A stretch of 36,728 nt of DNA, taken from positions 1 through 36,728 of the forward strand of contig SHNC01000146.1 in NCBI GenBank assembly GCA_004295105.1, written 5' to 3'. The stretch is from Betaproteobacteria bacterium. Its GTDB lineage: Bacteria > Pseudomonadota > Gammaproteobacteria > Burkholderiales > Rhodocyclaceae. The position numbers and the translations under genes are program-made. The notes below the pieces were generated by a model. That model did no database searches and was not told where the DNA came from. It saw nothing but the letters and a program-made list of their open reading frames with translations. This document shows positions 8,602 to 16,927 of this stretch, in pieces. How positions within the stretch are numbered: the first letter of the stretch is position 1; the number at the start of each line of letters is the position of its first letter.

Positions 8602-9377
8602 ACGGGCTGCCGGTGGTTTCGCTGCGCGGCATCGTCACCCGGTTCGGCAGCAATCTGGTGCACGATGGCCTCGACCTCGACATCGTGGTCGGCGACATCG
8701 TCGCCCTGGTGGGAGGCTCGGGCAGCGGCAAGACCACGCTGTTGCGCCACATCATCGGCCTCACGCGGCCCGCAGGCGGCGAGGTCAGGCTGTTCGGGGA
8801 AGGATTGCGCGATGGGTCGATCCACGATCGCATCGCGCGGCAGCGCCGTTTCGGCGTGCTGTTCCAGCAGGGCGCGCTGTTCTCGGCGCTGAGCGTTGGC
8901 GAGAACATCGCCTTTCCGCTCAAGGAACTCGGTGTGGCCACCGGGGCCGAACTGCGCGATCTGGTGGCGCTGAAGCTTGCCATGGTCGAGATGGAACCGA
9001 AACACGCCTTCCTGATGCCGGCCGAGCTGTCGGGCGGCATGATCAAGCGTGCGGCGCTCGCGCGCGCCCTCGCGCTCGAACCGGAACTGCTGCTGCTCGA
9101 CGAGCCGACGGCCGGGCTCGATCCGGACCGCAGCGCCGCCTTCGTCCGCCTCATCCGCTCGCTGCATCGGGAGCTCGGGCTGACGGTGGTGCTGGTGACC
9201 CACGATGTCGATACGCTGGCTGCGCTCGCCACGAAGATCGCGGTGCTGGCAGACCGCCGCATCGTGAGTCTGGCGCCACTCGAGGAGACGCTGCAGGTGG
9301 ATCATCCCTTCATCCAGCGCTTCTTCCTGGGCGAGCATGGGCGTAACGCACTTTCGCGCCGCAACCGGAATCACTGA
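8598..9377 (+). CDS. MlaF-like ABC transporter ATP-binding protein
   Basis: 259 residues from the GTG at 8598, which overlaps the permease stop. Walker A GGSGSGKTT (39-47), the signature LSGGMIKRAALARAL and Walker B LLLLDEPTAGLD are all intact, followed by the switch histidine in VLVTHDVDTL. The variant signature LSGGM rather than LSGGQ is usual for MlaF ATPases. It should power the adjacent permease. Its stop is one base before the ATG of the MCE protein, so translation is probably coupled. An ATG start is absent at the homologous position, which supports the GTG. Confidence 0.92.
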   Translation: MNGLPVVSLRGIVTRFGSNLVHDGLDLDIVVGDIVALVGGSGSGKTTLLRHIIGLTRPAGGEVRLFGEGLRDGSIHDRIARQRRFGVLFQQGALFSALSVGENIAFPLKELGVATGAELRDLVALKLAMVEMEPKHAFLMPAELSGGMIKRAALARALALEPELLLLDEPTAGLDPDRSAAFVRLIRSLHRELGLTVVLVTHDVDTLAALATKIAVLADRRIVSLAPLEETLQVDHPFIQRFFLGEHGRNALSRRNRNH

Positions 9378-9378
9378 C

Positions 9379-10326
9379 ATGGAAAATCGAGCCCACGCGC
9401 TGGCCGCCGGATTGTTCGCCCTGGTGCTCGGCGCCGCGGTGATCGTCGCGATGTGGTGGTTCTCGCAGAATCGGGAGCCCACTCGCGAGTACGTCCTGGT
9501 GTCGCAGGGCACCGTGAATGGCCTCAACGTGCAGGCTCGGGTGCGCTATCGCGGCATGGCGGCCGGCACGGTGAGTGCGATCGGCATCGACCCTGACAAT
9601 CCGCGCAACCTCCTGGTCCGCATTCGTTTGCGCGAGAACCTGCCGATCACGCGCGGGACACGGGCGACGCTGGGTACGCAGGGTGTGACCGGGCTGGCAT
9701 TCATCCAGCTCGACGACCGCGGCACCGATCCCACGCCGCTGGTCGGCGATGGCAACGGGCCGCCGCGCATCGCCCTCGAGCCGGGGCTGATCGAGCAGAT
9801 CGGCGATCGGGCACTGCAGACGGCGGAACGCGTGCGCGTGCTGGCCGATCGGCTTGCGGGCATGTTTGACGAGGAGTCGGTGGCGCGCCTGGGGCGCACG
9901 CTCGAGCGCCTGGAGTCGGCCGCGACGAGCATGGATCGCAGCTTCTCAGAGCTGCCGGCGACGGTCGGTGCGCTGCGCAGCGCCCTCGGTCCGCAGAACC
10001 TGGACAAGCTTTCCGCGACGCTGGCCAATATCGAGCGCGCGAGCAGGGAGGCTGCGCCGGCGGCGGGCGAGATCCGCGCACTGGTCGCAACCATCGATCG
10101 GCTCGCGCAACGTTTCGACGCGGCTGCGGGGCAGGCCGGTGAGGGACTGGTGGATGGCACGCTGCCGCAGGTCAACGAACTGCTGCGCGAGCTCACGTCG
10201 ACGTCGCGGCGGCTCGGGCGAGTGCTCGAGGAAGTGGAGGCACGGCCGCAAGTTCTGCTCACCGGGCGTGGGGCCGGTCAGCCCGGGCCAGGTGAGGACG
10301 GATACCGCAGCGGGGTGGATCGATGA
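9379..10326 (+). CDS. MCE-family substrate-binding protein (MlaD-like)
   Basis: 315 residues. One N-terminal transmembrane helix (about 8-29, ALAAGLFALVLGAAVIVAMW) anchors it in the inner membrane. An MCE domain follows (about 38-115) with the typical GTVNGLNVQARVRYRGMAAG and LGTQGVTGLAFIQL. The C-terminal ~170 residues are helical, expected for MCE proteins longer than MlaD (E. coli MlaD is 183). MCE proteins form hexameric lipid-binding rings in the periplasm; the longer helical tail suggests a bridging or tube-like form as in PqiB/LetB, though with a single MCE domain. ATG 9379 follows the ATPase stop by one base and the stop overlaps the lipoprotein ATG (ATGA). Confidence 0.9.
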   Translation: MENRAHALAAGLFALVLGAAVIVAMWWFSQNREPTREYVLVSQGTVNGLNVQARVRYRGMAAGTVSAIGIDPDNPRNLLVRIRLRENLPITRGTRATLGTQGVTGLAFIQLDDRGTDPTPLVGDGNGPPRIALEPGLIEQIGDRALQTAERVRVLADRLAGMFDEESVARLGRTLERLESAATSMDRSFSELPATVGALRSALGPQNLDKLSATLANIERASREAAPAAGEIRALVATIDRLAQRFDAAAGQAGEGLVDGTLPQVNELLRELTSTSRRLGRVLEEVEARPQVLLTGRGAGQPGPGEDGYRSGVDR

Positions 10327-11003
10327 AGACATGGAACACGAGCGGCACCCGGGCCCACATGCGTGCGCGAGGGCGCATCAGGGGGGGCGCTGCCGCGACG
10401 TTGCTGGTGCTCACGCTGACGGGCTGCACTGCGGTTGGCCTGCAGTCGCCGCAGGTGGCCTTCTACGATCTGGGACTGGTCGAGGCCGCCGCGGTGGCGG
10501 CCGCCGTGGCGCCGGTGCGCGTCGAGGTGGTGGCGCCGAGCTGGCTGAACGGCACGGCGATGCAGTACCGGCTCGCCTGGAGACAGCCCGATCGTCGCCG
10601 GTCCTACGTGGAAAGCCGCTGGGTGGCGCAGCCGGCCGACATGCTGTCGCAATCGCTCGGGCGAGCCCTGAATGCCGGCGCCGACAACGGCGAGGGCGTG
10701 GCGTCGCGCTGCCGTCTGCGGATCGAGCTCGACGAGTTCATCCAGGTGTTCGACACCGAGCGGGACAATCATGTCCAGCTCGTCGTCCGTGCCCAGGTGC
10801 TGCCGTTGCGCGGCGAGCTGGCGCTGGCGACGAGGGAGTTCCGGCGCACCGATGCGGCCGCCACGGCGGATGCGGAAGGCGGAGTCACCGCGGCGAGGAT
10901 GGCAGTGCGCGGGCTGGCCGGCGACATCGCACGCTGGCTCGACGCGCTTGACCGACAGGCCGTGCAGGGTTTGAATAGCGCCGGGCGCTGCCTGCCGGCA
11001 TGA
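10323..11003 (+). CDS. ABC-type transport auxiliary lipoprotein (PqiC-like)
   Basis: 226 residues with a lipoprotein signal: a basic N-terminus, hydrophobic AAATLLVLTLTGC, and a lipobox ending at the lipidated cysteine. After Cys the protein reads as the ABC_trans_aux/PqiC fold (VAFYDLGLVEAA, then WLNGTAMQYRLAW and SRWVAQPADMLSQSL). PqiC-type lipoproteins sit in the outer membrane and are encoded with MCE systems, where they are thought to dock the MCE protein. An in-frame ATG 33 bases downstream (MRARGRI) would give a more typical signal peptide, but the ATGA overlap with the MCE gene favours 10323. Confidence 0.85.
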   Translation: MKTWNTSGTRAHMRARGRIRGGAAATLLVLTLTGCTAVGLQSPQVAFYDLGLVEAAAVAAAVAPVRVEVVAPSWLNGTAMQYRLAWRQPDRRRSYVESRWVAQPADMLSQSLGRALNAGADNGEGVASRCRLRIELDEFIQVFDTERDNHVQLVVRAQVLPLRGELALATREFRRTDAAATADAEGGVTAARMAVRGLAGDIARWLDALDRQAVQGLNSAGRCLPA

Positions 11004-11052
11004 AGGCTGGATGACCGCAGAGGCTGCCCGTCTCATACAAGAGGGAGCAAGA

Positions 11053-12705
11053 ATGAGCGAGAACAATCAATCGCTTTATGCGATCGGGCTGGCAAAGAAC
11101 TCCGCCAACTACGTGCCGCTGACGCCGCTGACCTTCATCCAGCGCAGCGCGTACATCTACCCGGACCGCGTCGCCGTCATCCATGGTCAGCGCCGCTTCA
11201 CCTGGCGCGAGAGCTACATGCGCAGCCGCCGACTCGCCTCCGCGCTGAGGCAACTGGGTGTGGAAAAGGACGACACGGTGGCCGTCGTGCTCAACAACAC
11301 GCCCGAGATGTTCGAGTGTCACTTCGGCGTTCCGGCCTGCGGTGCGGTGCTCAACACGATCAACACGCGCCTCGATGCCGAGGCCGTCGCGTTCATCCTG
11401 AATCACGGCGAAGCCAAGGTCCTGATCACCGATCGCGAGTACGCCCGTGTGATGAGGAAGGCAGTCGAACTGGCGCAGCGCCCCGACATGATCGTGATCG
11501 ATGTCGATGATCCGGAATACACCGGCCCGGGCGACCGCATTGGAACGCTGGAGTACGAGGCCCTGCTGGCGACGGGCAGCGAGACCTTCGAGTTCGAGCA
11601 GCCCGCCGACGAATGGGACGCGATCTCGCTCAACTACACGTCGGGCACCACGGGAAACCCCAAAGGCGTCGTTTATCACCACCGCGGTGCCTATCTCAAC
11701 GCGATGTCGAACATCGTGTCATGGGGCATGCCGCCGCATTCGATCTATCTGTGGACCTTGCCGATGTTCCACTGCAACGGCTGGTGCTTCGCGTGGACGA
11801 TGGCCGCCAATGCCGGCGTCAACGTCTGCCTGCGCAGGGTCGACCCGCGGCTCATCTTCGATGCCATCCGCGAACACGGTGTGACGCACTATTGTGGCGC
11901 GCCCATCGTGCATTCGATGCTGGCCAACGCGCCGGAGGAGTGGCGCAAGGGCATCAATCACAAGGTCTCGGGCCTCGTCGCCGCGGCGCCGCCGCCGGCC
12001 GCGGTGATCGAGGGCATGGCGAAGATCGGCTTTGACATTACTCACGTCTATGGCCTCACCGAAACCTACGGTCCGGCCTCTGTGTGCGCCAAGCACGACG
12101 AATGGAAGCAGCTTTCGCTGGCGGAGCAGGTCACCCTCAATGGTCGCCAGGGCGTGCGCTACCACGCCCAGGAAGGCATTACCGTGCTCGACCCGGACAC
12201 CATGGAGCCGGTGCCCTGGGACGGCGAGACGATGGGCGAGATCATGTTCCGCGGCAACCTGGTGATGAAGGGCTACCTGAAGAACGAGGCTGCGACGGAG
12301 GAGTCCTTCCGCGGCGGCTGGTACCACACCGGTGACCTCGCGGTGATGCAGCCGGACGGCTACGTCAAGATCAAGGACCGTTCCAAGGACATCATCATCT
12401 CGGGCGGTGAGAACATCTCGTCGATCGAAGTGGAGGACGCGCTCTACAAGCACCCGGCGGTCATGGCTGCGGCGGTGGTGGCGCTGCCCGACGACAAGTG
12501 GGGCGAGGTGCCGTGCGCCTTCGTCGAACTGCGTGATGGCGTCGAGGCGACGGCCGAACAGATCGTCGCGCATTGCCGCGAGCATCTTGCCGGCTTCAAG
12601 GTGCCGAAGAAGATCGTCTTCGGCGAAGTGCCGAAGACGTCCACCGGCAAGATCCAGAAGTTCGTGCTGCGCGAAAGGGCGAAGTCGACCGCCTCGTTCG
12701 ACTGA
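11053..12705 (+). CDS. AMP-forming acyl-CoA synthetase
   Basis: 550 residues of the ANL superfamily. The P-loop TSGTTGNPKG is at 196-205, followed by GLTETYGP, GWYHTGDLAVMQPDGY and the hinge region KIKDRSKDIIISGGENIS; the catalytic lysine is Lys533 in STGKIQK. It should activate a carboxylic acid with ATP to the acyl-adenylate and then the CoA thioester. Closest by appearance are medium-chain fatty-acid CoA ligases (AlkK-like); the substrate cannot be assigned. ATG 11053 has a good ribosome site (GAGGG) 8-12 bases upstream; an in-frame ATG at 11011 is less likely. The following hydratase-like gene appears to have its own promoter because a long hairpin separates them. Confidence 0.92.
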   Translation: MSENNQSLYAIGLAKNSANYVPLTPLTFIQRSAYIYPDRVAVIHGQRRFTWRESYMRSRRLASALRQLGVEKDDTVAVVLNNTPEMFECHFGVPACGAVLNTINTRLDAEAVAFILNHGEAKVLITDREYARVMRKAVELAQRPDMIVIDVDDPEYTGPGDRIGTLEYEALLATGSETFEFEQPADEWDAISLNYTSGTTGNPKGVVYHHRGAYLNAMSNIVSWGMPPHSIYLWTLPMFHCNGWCFAWTMAANAGVNVCLRRVDPRLIFDAIREHGVTHYCGAPIVHSMLANAPEEWRKGINHKVSGLVAAAPPPAAVIEGMAKIGFDITHVYGLTETYGPASVCAKHDEWKQLSLAEQVTLNGRQGVRYHAQEGITVLDPDTMEPVPWDGETMGEIMFRGNLVMKGYLKNEAATEESFRGGWYHTGDLAVMQPDGYVKIKDRSKDIIISGGENISSIEVEDALYKHPAVMAAAVVALPDDKWGEVPCAFVELRDGVEATAEQIVAHCREHLAGFKVPKKIVFGEVPKTSTGKIQKFVLRERAKSTASFD

Positions 12706-12733
12706 CGAGGGCGGGCTCGGCCCGCGCTGACGG

Positions 12734-12773
12734 ATGGCCGTTCATGGTGCAAAGCGCTACCATGAACGGCCAT
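12734..12773. terminator. 15-bp perfect inverted repeat after acyl-CoA synthetase gene
   Basis: ATGGCCGTTCATGGT (12734-12748) and its exact complement (12759-12773) flank a 10-base loop. It begins 28 bases after the synthetase stop, so a terminator or mRNA-stabilising hairpin is likely. Only a weak T run follows, so it may act with Rho or as a 3' stabiliser. Confidence 0.5.
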
Positions 12774-12788
12774 TGACGTTAACGTAAA
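12773..12788. promoter_or_regulatory. Near-perfect palindrome TTGACGTTAACGTAAA, candidate operator
   Basis: 16 bases centred on GTTAAC with 7 of 8 pairs symmetrical, 22 bases upstream of the hydratase-like start codon. From memory it resembles operators of MerR-family LiuR regulators of acyl-CoA and branched-chain amino-acid breakdown genes. No LiuR gene is in the window, so the assignment is an inference. Confidence 0.4.
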
Positions 12789-12809
12789 GCAAGAAGCGGA
12801 GGAGGAGAG

Positions 12810-13610
12810 ATGAGCGACAAGGCATTCCTGAACGACGAACCCATGCTGCTGCGCCGCGACGAGGGCGGCGTGACCACGCTGACGCTGAATCGCCCTGGCC
12901 AGTTCAATTCGCTGTCGTCGGCGATGCTCGAGGCGTTGATCGCCGAAGTGGATCGCATTGCGCGCGACGAGTCGGTGCGTGTGCTCGTGCTGGCGGGCGC
13001 CGGCAAGGCCTTCTGTGCGGGCCACGATCTCAAGGAAATGCGCGGTAACCATACGCTCGCCTTCCAGCAGGGTCTGTTCCGCCTGTGCGGCAAGTTCATG
13101 ATGAAGCTCACCGAGATGCCGCAGCCCGTGATTGCGCGGGTTCATGGCATCGCCACCGCAGCCGGCTGTCAGTTGGTGTCGATGTGCGACCTCGCGGTGG
13201 CGGCCGATTGCGCGCGCTTCGCAGTTTCGGGCATCAATGTGGGACTGTTCTGCTCGACGCCCAGCGTCGGACTGTCGCGCAACATGGGCCGCAAGCAGGC
13301 GTTCGAGATGCTGGTGACGGGCGACTTCATCGACGCGCATGAGGCGCAGCGTCGCGGCCTGGTCAATCGAGTGGTGCCTGCCGAAGCGCTCGACCAGGAA
13401 GTGGGGCGACTCGCCGCCTCCATCGTCGCGAAGTCGCCGGTGGCGATCCGCATGGGCAAGCAGATGTTCTACCGTCAGCTCGAGATGGGCCTCGAGGCTG
13501 CATACCAGATGGCATCCGAGACCATGGCCTGCAACATGATGAGCGAGGATGCCGCAGAGGGCATCGACGCCTTCATCGCCAAGCGCAAGCCGCAATGGAA
13601 GGGATGCTGA
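12810..13610 (+). CDS. Enoyl-CoA hydratase/isomerase-family protein, ECHDC3-like, catalytic glutamates absent
   Basis: 266 residues of the crotonase fold with an excellent ribosome site (GGAGGAG). CoA-binding and oxyanion-hole stretches are present (AFCAGHDLKEM; HGIATAAGCQLVSMCDLAV). The two glutamates that do hydration in classical crotonases (E144 and E164 of rat enzyme) align with Gln121 (AAGCQLV) and Gly141 (AVSGINVGLF). The strings GHDLKE, ATAAGCQLV and NVGLFCSTP match the ECHDC3 group as I remember it. It therefore probably does not act as a standard enoyl-CoA hydratase; its true reaction is unknown. It may form an operon with the TatD-family gene 32 bases downstream. Family certain, function not. 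Confidence 0.9.
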   Translation: MSDKAFLNDEPMLLRRDEGGVTTLTLNRPGQFNSLSSAMLEALIAEVDRIARDESVRVLVLAGAGKAFCAGHDLKEMRGNHTLAFQQGLFRLCGKFMMKLTEMPQPVIARVHGIATAAGCQLVSMCDLAVAADCARFAVSGINVGLFCSTPSVGLSRNMGRKQAFEMLVTGDFIDAHEAQRRGLVNRVVPAEALDQEVGRLAASIVAKSPVAIRMGKQMFYRQLEMGLEAAYQMASETMACNMMSEDAAEGIDAFIAKRKPQWKGC

Positions 13611-13642
13611 GTCCGCGCTGAACCTCGGCAAGCGCCTCGAGC

Positions 13643-14422
13643 ATGCTCGTCGATACCCACATCCACCTCGATGCCGCGGAATTCGATGGCGACCGCGAGC
13701 AGGTGATACAGGTCGCGCGTGCCGCCGGTGTCGGCGGTTTCGTCGTGCCGGCGGTGGATGTGGCGAGCTTCGATCGCGTGGCGGCGCTCGCTGCCGTCCA
13801 TCCTGACGTGCACCACGCCTACGGTATACATCCGATGTACGTCATGAACGCGCGCGACGACGATCTTGAGGTGCTCGCCGCACGTCTCGCGCAGGGTGAC
13901 GCGATGGCTGTGGGCGAGATCGGGCTGGACTTCTTCGTACCCGGTCTCGACCCGGTACGCCAGGAGCGCTTCTTCGTCGCGCAGTTGCGACTCGCCCGCG
14001 CGCATGGCTTGCCGGTCATCCTGCATGTACGTCGCGCGGTGGACCAGATTCTCAAGCACCTGCGGCGCATCGAGGTCTGCGGCGGCGTGGCGCACGCGTT
14101 CAACGGCAGCCGCCAGCAGGCGGAGGCCTTCATGGCGCTGGGGTTCAAGCTCGGATTCGGCGGTGCGATGTCCTTCGACGGCTCGAGCCGGATCCGCAAG
14201 CTCGCGGCCGAGCTTCCGCTCGATGCGATCGTGCTCGAGACCGACGCGCCCGACATTCCACCGGCCTGGTCGCAGGGGTGCCGGAACGAGCCTTCCAACC
14301 TGGCGCGTTTTGCCGCGATCCTTGCCGAATTGCGCGCAATCTCGGTGGAGGAGGTGGGCGAAGCCACCTCGTGCAATGCGGCGGCCGTGTTTCCCGGGAT
14401 CGGGCGCCTGGGCGTAGCCTGA
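13643..14422 (+). CDS. TatD-family metal-dependent hydrolase
   Basis: 259 residues of the amidohydrolase-like TIM barrel. The metal ligands are visible: HIH in DTHIHLDAAEFDGD at the start, Glu in GEIGLDFF, His in LPVILHVRRA, His in VAHAFNGS and Asp in VLETDAPDIPP. The family includes DNases and D-aminoacyl-tRNA deacylases; the role of this paralogue is not determinable. It follows the hydratase-like gene by 32 bases and ends 4 bases before the convergent TetR gene. A small CCTGA-GCGT-TCAGG hairpin at 14418-14431 spans both stop codons. Confidence 0.9.
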   Translation: MLVDTHIHLDAAEFDGDREQVIQVARAAGVGGFVVPAVDVASFDRVAALAAVHPDVHHAYGIHPMYVMNARDDDLEVLAARLAQGDAMAVGEIGLDFFVPGLDPVRQERFFVAQLRLARAHGLPVILHVRRAVDQILKHLRRIEVCGGVAHAFNGSRQQAEAFMALGFKLGFGGAMSFDGSSRIRKLAAELPLDAIVLETDAPDIPPAWSQGCRNEPSNLARFAAILAELRAISVEEVGEATSCNAAAVFPGIGRLGVA

Positions 14423-14426
14423 GCGT

Positions 14427-15026
14427 TCAGGAGGCGGATGCAGGCACGCGCGTGCTGCGTGCGATGATGTCGGCGATGTCGCGCTTGAGCCGGGGAATGT
14501 CGACGTGGAACGTGTCGTACAGCATCAGCGACAGGCCGAAGACATAGGCATAGAGCAGCATCGAACGGCTGGACGCCTCTTCCTGGGACAGGCCGCAGGC
14601 CAGAAACAGGTCGCGCGTGCAGCGCAGGCGGACATCGTCTACTTCAGCGACGATCGCTGCCGCTTCGGGGTCGCGCCGCGCCCAGTCGCGCACGGCCAGT
14701 TCGATGACCACGCCGCGGCGGTTGCGGCTGGTGCTGTAGACATCGATGGCATGGTAGATCTGTTCGAGCTCGTGGCCCGGCTGGGCGCGGGTCTGTTTCA
14801 GGATGTCGCGGATGCGGCCTTCCTTCCACTCGCCCAGCACCGCCATCAACAGGTCTCGCCGGTCCTGGAAGTGCCAGTAGAAGCTGCCCTTCGTGACCTT
14901 CAGTCGCTTGGCCAGCACCTCCACGCGCAACCCGGCGACGCCTTCATCGGCCATGACCTCGAATGCCGCCGCGATCCATGCCTGGCGGTCGAGCTGAATT
15001 CTCTTCTGCTTGCTTTCGCGTTCCAT
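14427..15026 (-). CDS. TetR/AcrR-family transcriptional regulator
   Basis: 199 residues. An N-terminal helix-turn-helix (VEVLAKRLKVTKGSFYWHF, about residues 36-54) is followed by the usual helical ligand domain. The DRRDLLMAVLGEWKE stretch after the HTH is typical. It is divergent from the etfBA/acyl-CoA dehydrogenase operon and separated from it by 186 bases carrying four ACCGTA(C/T) repeats. This suggests that it represses that operon and perhaps itself, with an acyl-CoA as likely ligand. The ligand and targets are inference. The start at 15026 (MERESKQKR) directly abuts another ATACGG element. Confidence 0.9.
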   Translation of the reverse strand: MERESKQKRIQLDRQAWIAAAFEVMADEGVAGLRVEVLAKRLKVTKGSFYWHFQDRRDLLMAVLGEWKEGRIRDILKQTRAQPGHELEQIYHAIDVYSTSRNRRGVVIELAVRDWARRDPEAAAIVAEVDDVRLRCTRDLFLACGLSQEEASSRSMLLYAYVFGLSLMLYDTFHVDIPRLKRDIADIIARSTRVPASAS

Positions 15027-15037
15027 ACGGATAAGTA

Positions 15038-15066
15038 TTGACGATTTATCGACCGTACGCTACCGT
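15038..15066 (+). promoter_or_regulatory. Candidate sigma-70 promoter overlapping the repeats
   Basis: TTGACG (15038-15043) is followed after 17 bases by TACCGT (15061-15066), a fair -35 and a poor -10. An alternative is an extended -10 TGACATAAT at 15137-15145, nearer to etfB. If the first is real, the repeats would cover the -10, consistent with repression. Weak evidence. Confidence 0.25.
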
Positions 15067-15089
15067 ATGTATACCGTACTTAACCGTAT
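15052..15089. promoter_or_regulatory. Four helically phased ACCGTA(C/T) repeats, candidate TetR operator
   Basis: ACCGTAC, ACCGTAT, ACCGTAC and ACCGTAT start at 15052, 15062, 15073 and 15083, spaced 10, 11 and 10 bases, one DNA turn each. Palindromic cores CGTACG (15054-15059) and GTATAC (15069-15074) lie inside. A reverse copy, ATACGG, sits at 15025-15030 against the TetR start. The position between the divergent regulator and etfB suggests the operator for both. Confidence 0.6.
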
Positions 15090-15212
15090 GGAAAAGTCCT
15101 TCCGCCGGACGGGGCTGTCCCTAGCCTGTTTAGCGGTGACATAATCCTTCGGTCGGCCGTTCGGAGAAGCGGCGTGAGCAGACCCACAACACAACATCAG
15201 GAGCGCGACACA

Positions 15213-15962
15213 GTGAAGATTCTTGTTCCCGTCAAACGCGTGGTCGATTACAACGTCAAGGTGCGGGTGAAGGCCGATGGCACGGGCGTGGATATCGCGA
15301 ACGTGAAGATGAGCATGAACCCGTTCGATGAGATCGCGGTGGAAGAGGCGGTGCGGCTGAAGGAAGCGGGCGTGGCCACCGAGGTGGTGGCCGTGTCCTG
15401 CGGCGTGACCGCCTGCCAGGAGACCTTGCGCGCGGCGATGGCGATCGGTGCCGACCGCGGCATCCTGGTCGAGAGCGATGTCGAGCTGCAGCCGCTGGCG
15501 GTAGCCAAGCTGCTGAAGGCACTGTGCGACAAGGAAGGTCCGACGCTGGTGATCTGCGGCAAGCAGGCGATCGACGACGACGCCAACCAGACCGGCCAGA
15601 TGCTTGCGGCGCTGCTGGGCTGGCCGCAGGCGACCTTCGCCTCGAAGGTGACGCTCGCAGAAGGCAAGGCCAGCGTCACGCGCGAGATCGATGGCGGTCT
15701 CGAGACGCTGGCGATCAAGCTGCCGGCGGTGGTGACCACCGACCTGCGGCTGAACGAGCCGCGCTACGCGACGTTGCCCAACATCATGAAGGCGAAGAAG
15801 AAGCCGCTCGACACGGTCAAGCCCGCCGACCTCGGCGTGGATGTCGCGCCGCGGCTCACCACGCTGAAGGTGGCCGAACCGCCCAAGCGCAGCGCCGGGG
15901 TGCGGGTGGCCGATGTGGCCCAACTGGTCGACAAACTCAAGAACGAAGCGAAGGTGATCTGA
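15213..15962 (+). CDS. etfB: Electron transfer flavoprotein beta subunit
   Basis: 249 residues, the usual EtfB length. It starts [20 protein letters not shown], typical of EtfB, and has the AMP-binding/beta signature around [19 protein letters not shown] and the [20 protein letters not shown] recognition loop. EtfB binds AMP and, with EtfA and FAD, passes electrons from acyl-CoA dehydrogenases to ETF:ubiquinone oxidoreductase. The start is GTG 15213 with AGGAG 9 bases upstream; an in-frame ATG at 15174 is rejected because it adds a non-conserved extension. EtfA follows after 2 bases. Confidence 0.96.
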   Translation: MKILVPVKRVVDYNVKVRVKADGTGVDIANVKMSMNPFDEIAVEEAVRLKEAGVATEVVAVSCGVTACQETLRAAMAIGADRGILVESDVELQPLAVAKLLKALCDKEGPTLVICGKQAIDDDANQTGQMLAALLGWPQATFASKVTLAEGKASVTREIDGGLETLAIKLPAVVTTDLRLNEPRYATLPNIMKAKKKPLDTVKPADLGVDVAPRLTTLKVAEPPKRSAGVRVADVAQLVDKLKNEAKVI

Positions 15963-15964
15963 TC

Positions 15965-16900
15965 ATGGCGATCCTGGTTATTGCGGAACACGACAATCAG
16001 GCCATCAAGGCCGCCACGCTGAACACGGTGGGCGCCGCGGCGAAGATCGGCGGCGACGTTCACGTGCTGGTGGCCGGTGCCGGCTGCGGCGCCGCGGCCG
16101 AAGCCGCGGCGAAGGTCGCCGGCGTCGCCAAGGTCCTCGTTGCCGACGGGGCGCATTACGAAGCGCAGACGGCGGAGAATGTCGCCGAGCTGGTGAAGGG
16201 GCTGGCGCCGGCCTACAGCCATGTGCTGGCGCCGGCCACCTCGGCCGGCAAGAACATGCTGCCACGCGTGGCGGCACAGCTCGATGTGGCGCAGATCTCG
16301 GACATCGTCGGCGTGGAAGCGGCCGACACCTTCGTGCGCCCGATCTACGCCGGCAATGCGCTGGCCACGGTGAAGAGCGCCGATGCGGTGAAGGTCATCA
16401 CGGTGCGCACCACCGCCTTCGAGGCGGCTGCGGCCGAGGGCGGCAGTGCAGCCGTCGAGACGGTGGCGGCGGCGGCCGACCTGGGCGTGCGCCAGCTCGT
16501 AGGCCGCGAGATCACCAAGAGCGCGCGCCCCGAACTCGGTGCGGCCAAGATCATCGTCTCCGGTGGTCGCGGCGTGGGCAGCGGCGAGAACTACCATGCG
16601 CTGCTCGAGCCGCTGGCCGACAAGCTCGGTGCGGCGCTCGGTGCGAGCCGCGCGGCGGTCGATGCGGGCTACGTGCCGAACGACTACCAGGTCGGCCAGA
16701 CCGGCAAGATCGTCGCGCCGCAGCTCTACATCGCGGTGGGCATTTCGGGGGCGATCCAGCACCTGGCGGGGATGAAGGATTCGAAGGTGATCGTGGCGAT
16801 CAACAAGGATCCGGAAGCGCCGATCTTCCAGGTGGCCGACTACGGCCTGGTGGGCGACCTGTTCCAGGTGGTGCCCGAGCTGACGGCGGCCGTGGGCTGA
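15965..16900 (+). CDS. etfA: Electron transfer flavoprotein alpha subunit
   Basis: 311 residues, typical EtfA. The N-terminal domain ([11 protein letters not shown]) is followed by the FAD-binding C-terminal half: [69 protein letters not shown]. It holds the FAD that accepts electrons from the dehydrogenases. The ATG at 15965 lies 2 bases after the etfB stop. The co-transcribed acyl-CoA dehydrogenase at 17638 is the obvious electron donor; benzoyl- or glutaryl-CoA-type dehydrogenases elsewhere may also use it. Confidence 0.96.
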   Translation: MAILVIAEHDNQAIKAATLNTVGAAAKIGGDVHVLVAGAGCGAAAEAAAKVAGVAKVLVADGAHYEAQTAENVAELVKGLAPAYSHVLAPATSAGKNMLPRVAAQLDVAQISDIVGVEAADTFVRPIYAGNALATVKSADAVKVITVRTTAFEAAAAEGGSAAVETVAAAADLGVRQLVGREITKSARPELGAAKIIVSGGRGVGSGENYHALLEPLADKLGAALGASRAAVDAGYVPNDYQVGQTGKIVAPQLYIAVGISGAIQHLAGMKDSKVIVAINKDPEAPIFQVADYGLVGDLFQVVPELTAAVG

Positions 16901-16927
16901 TCGCGGGCGCAGTCGCCGGGTCGCAGC

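Noticed and set aside
15137-15145. Extended -10 TGACATAAT as the etfB promoter
   Set aside because: Plausible, but without a -35 and with a competing candidate overlapping the repeats; not listed as a separate feature.
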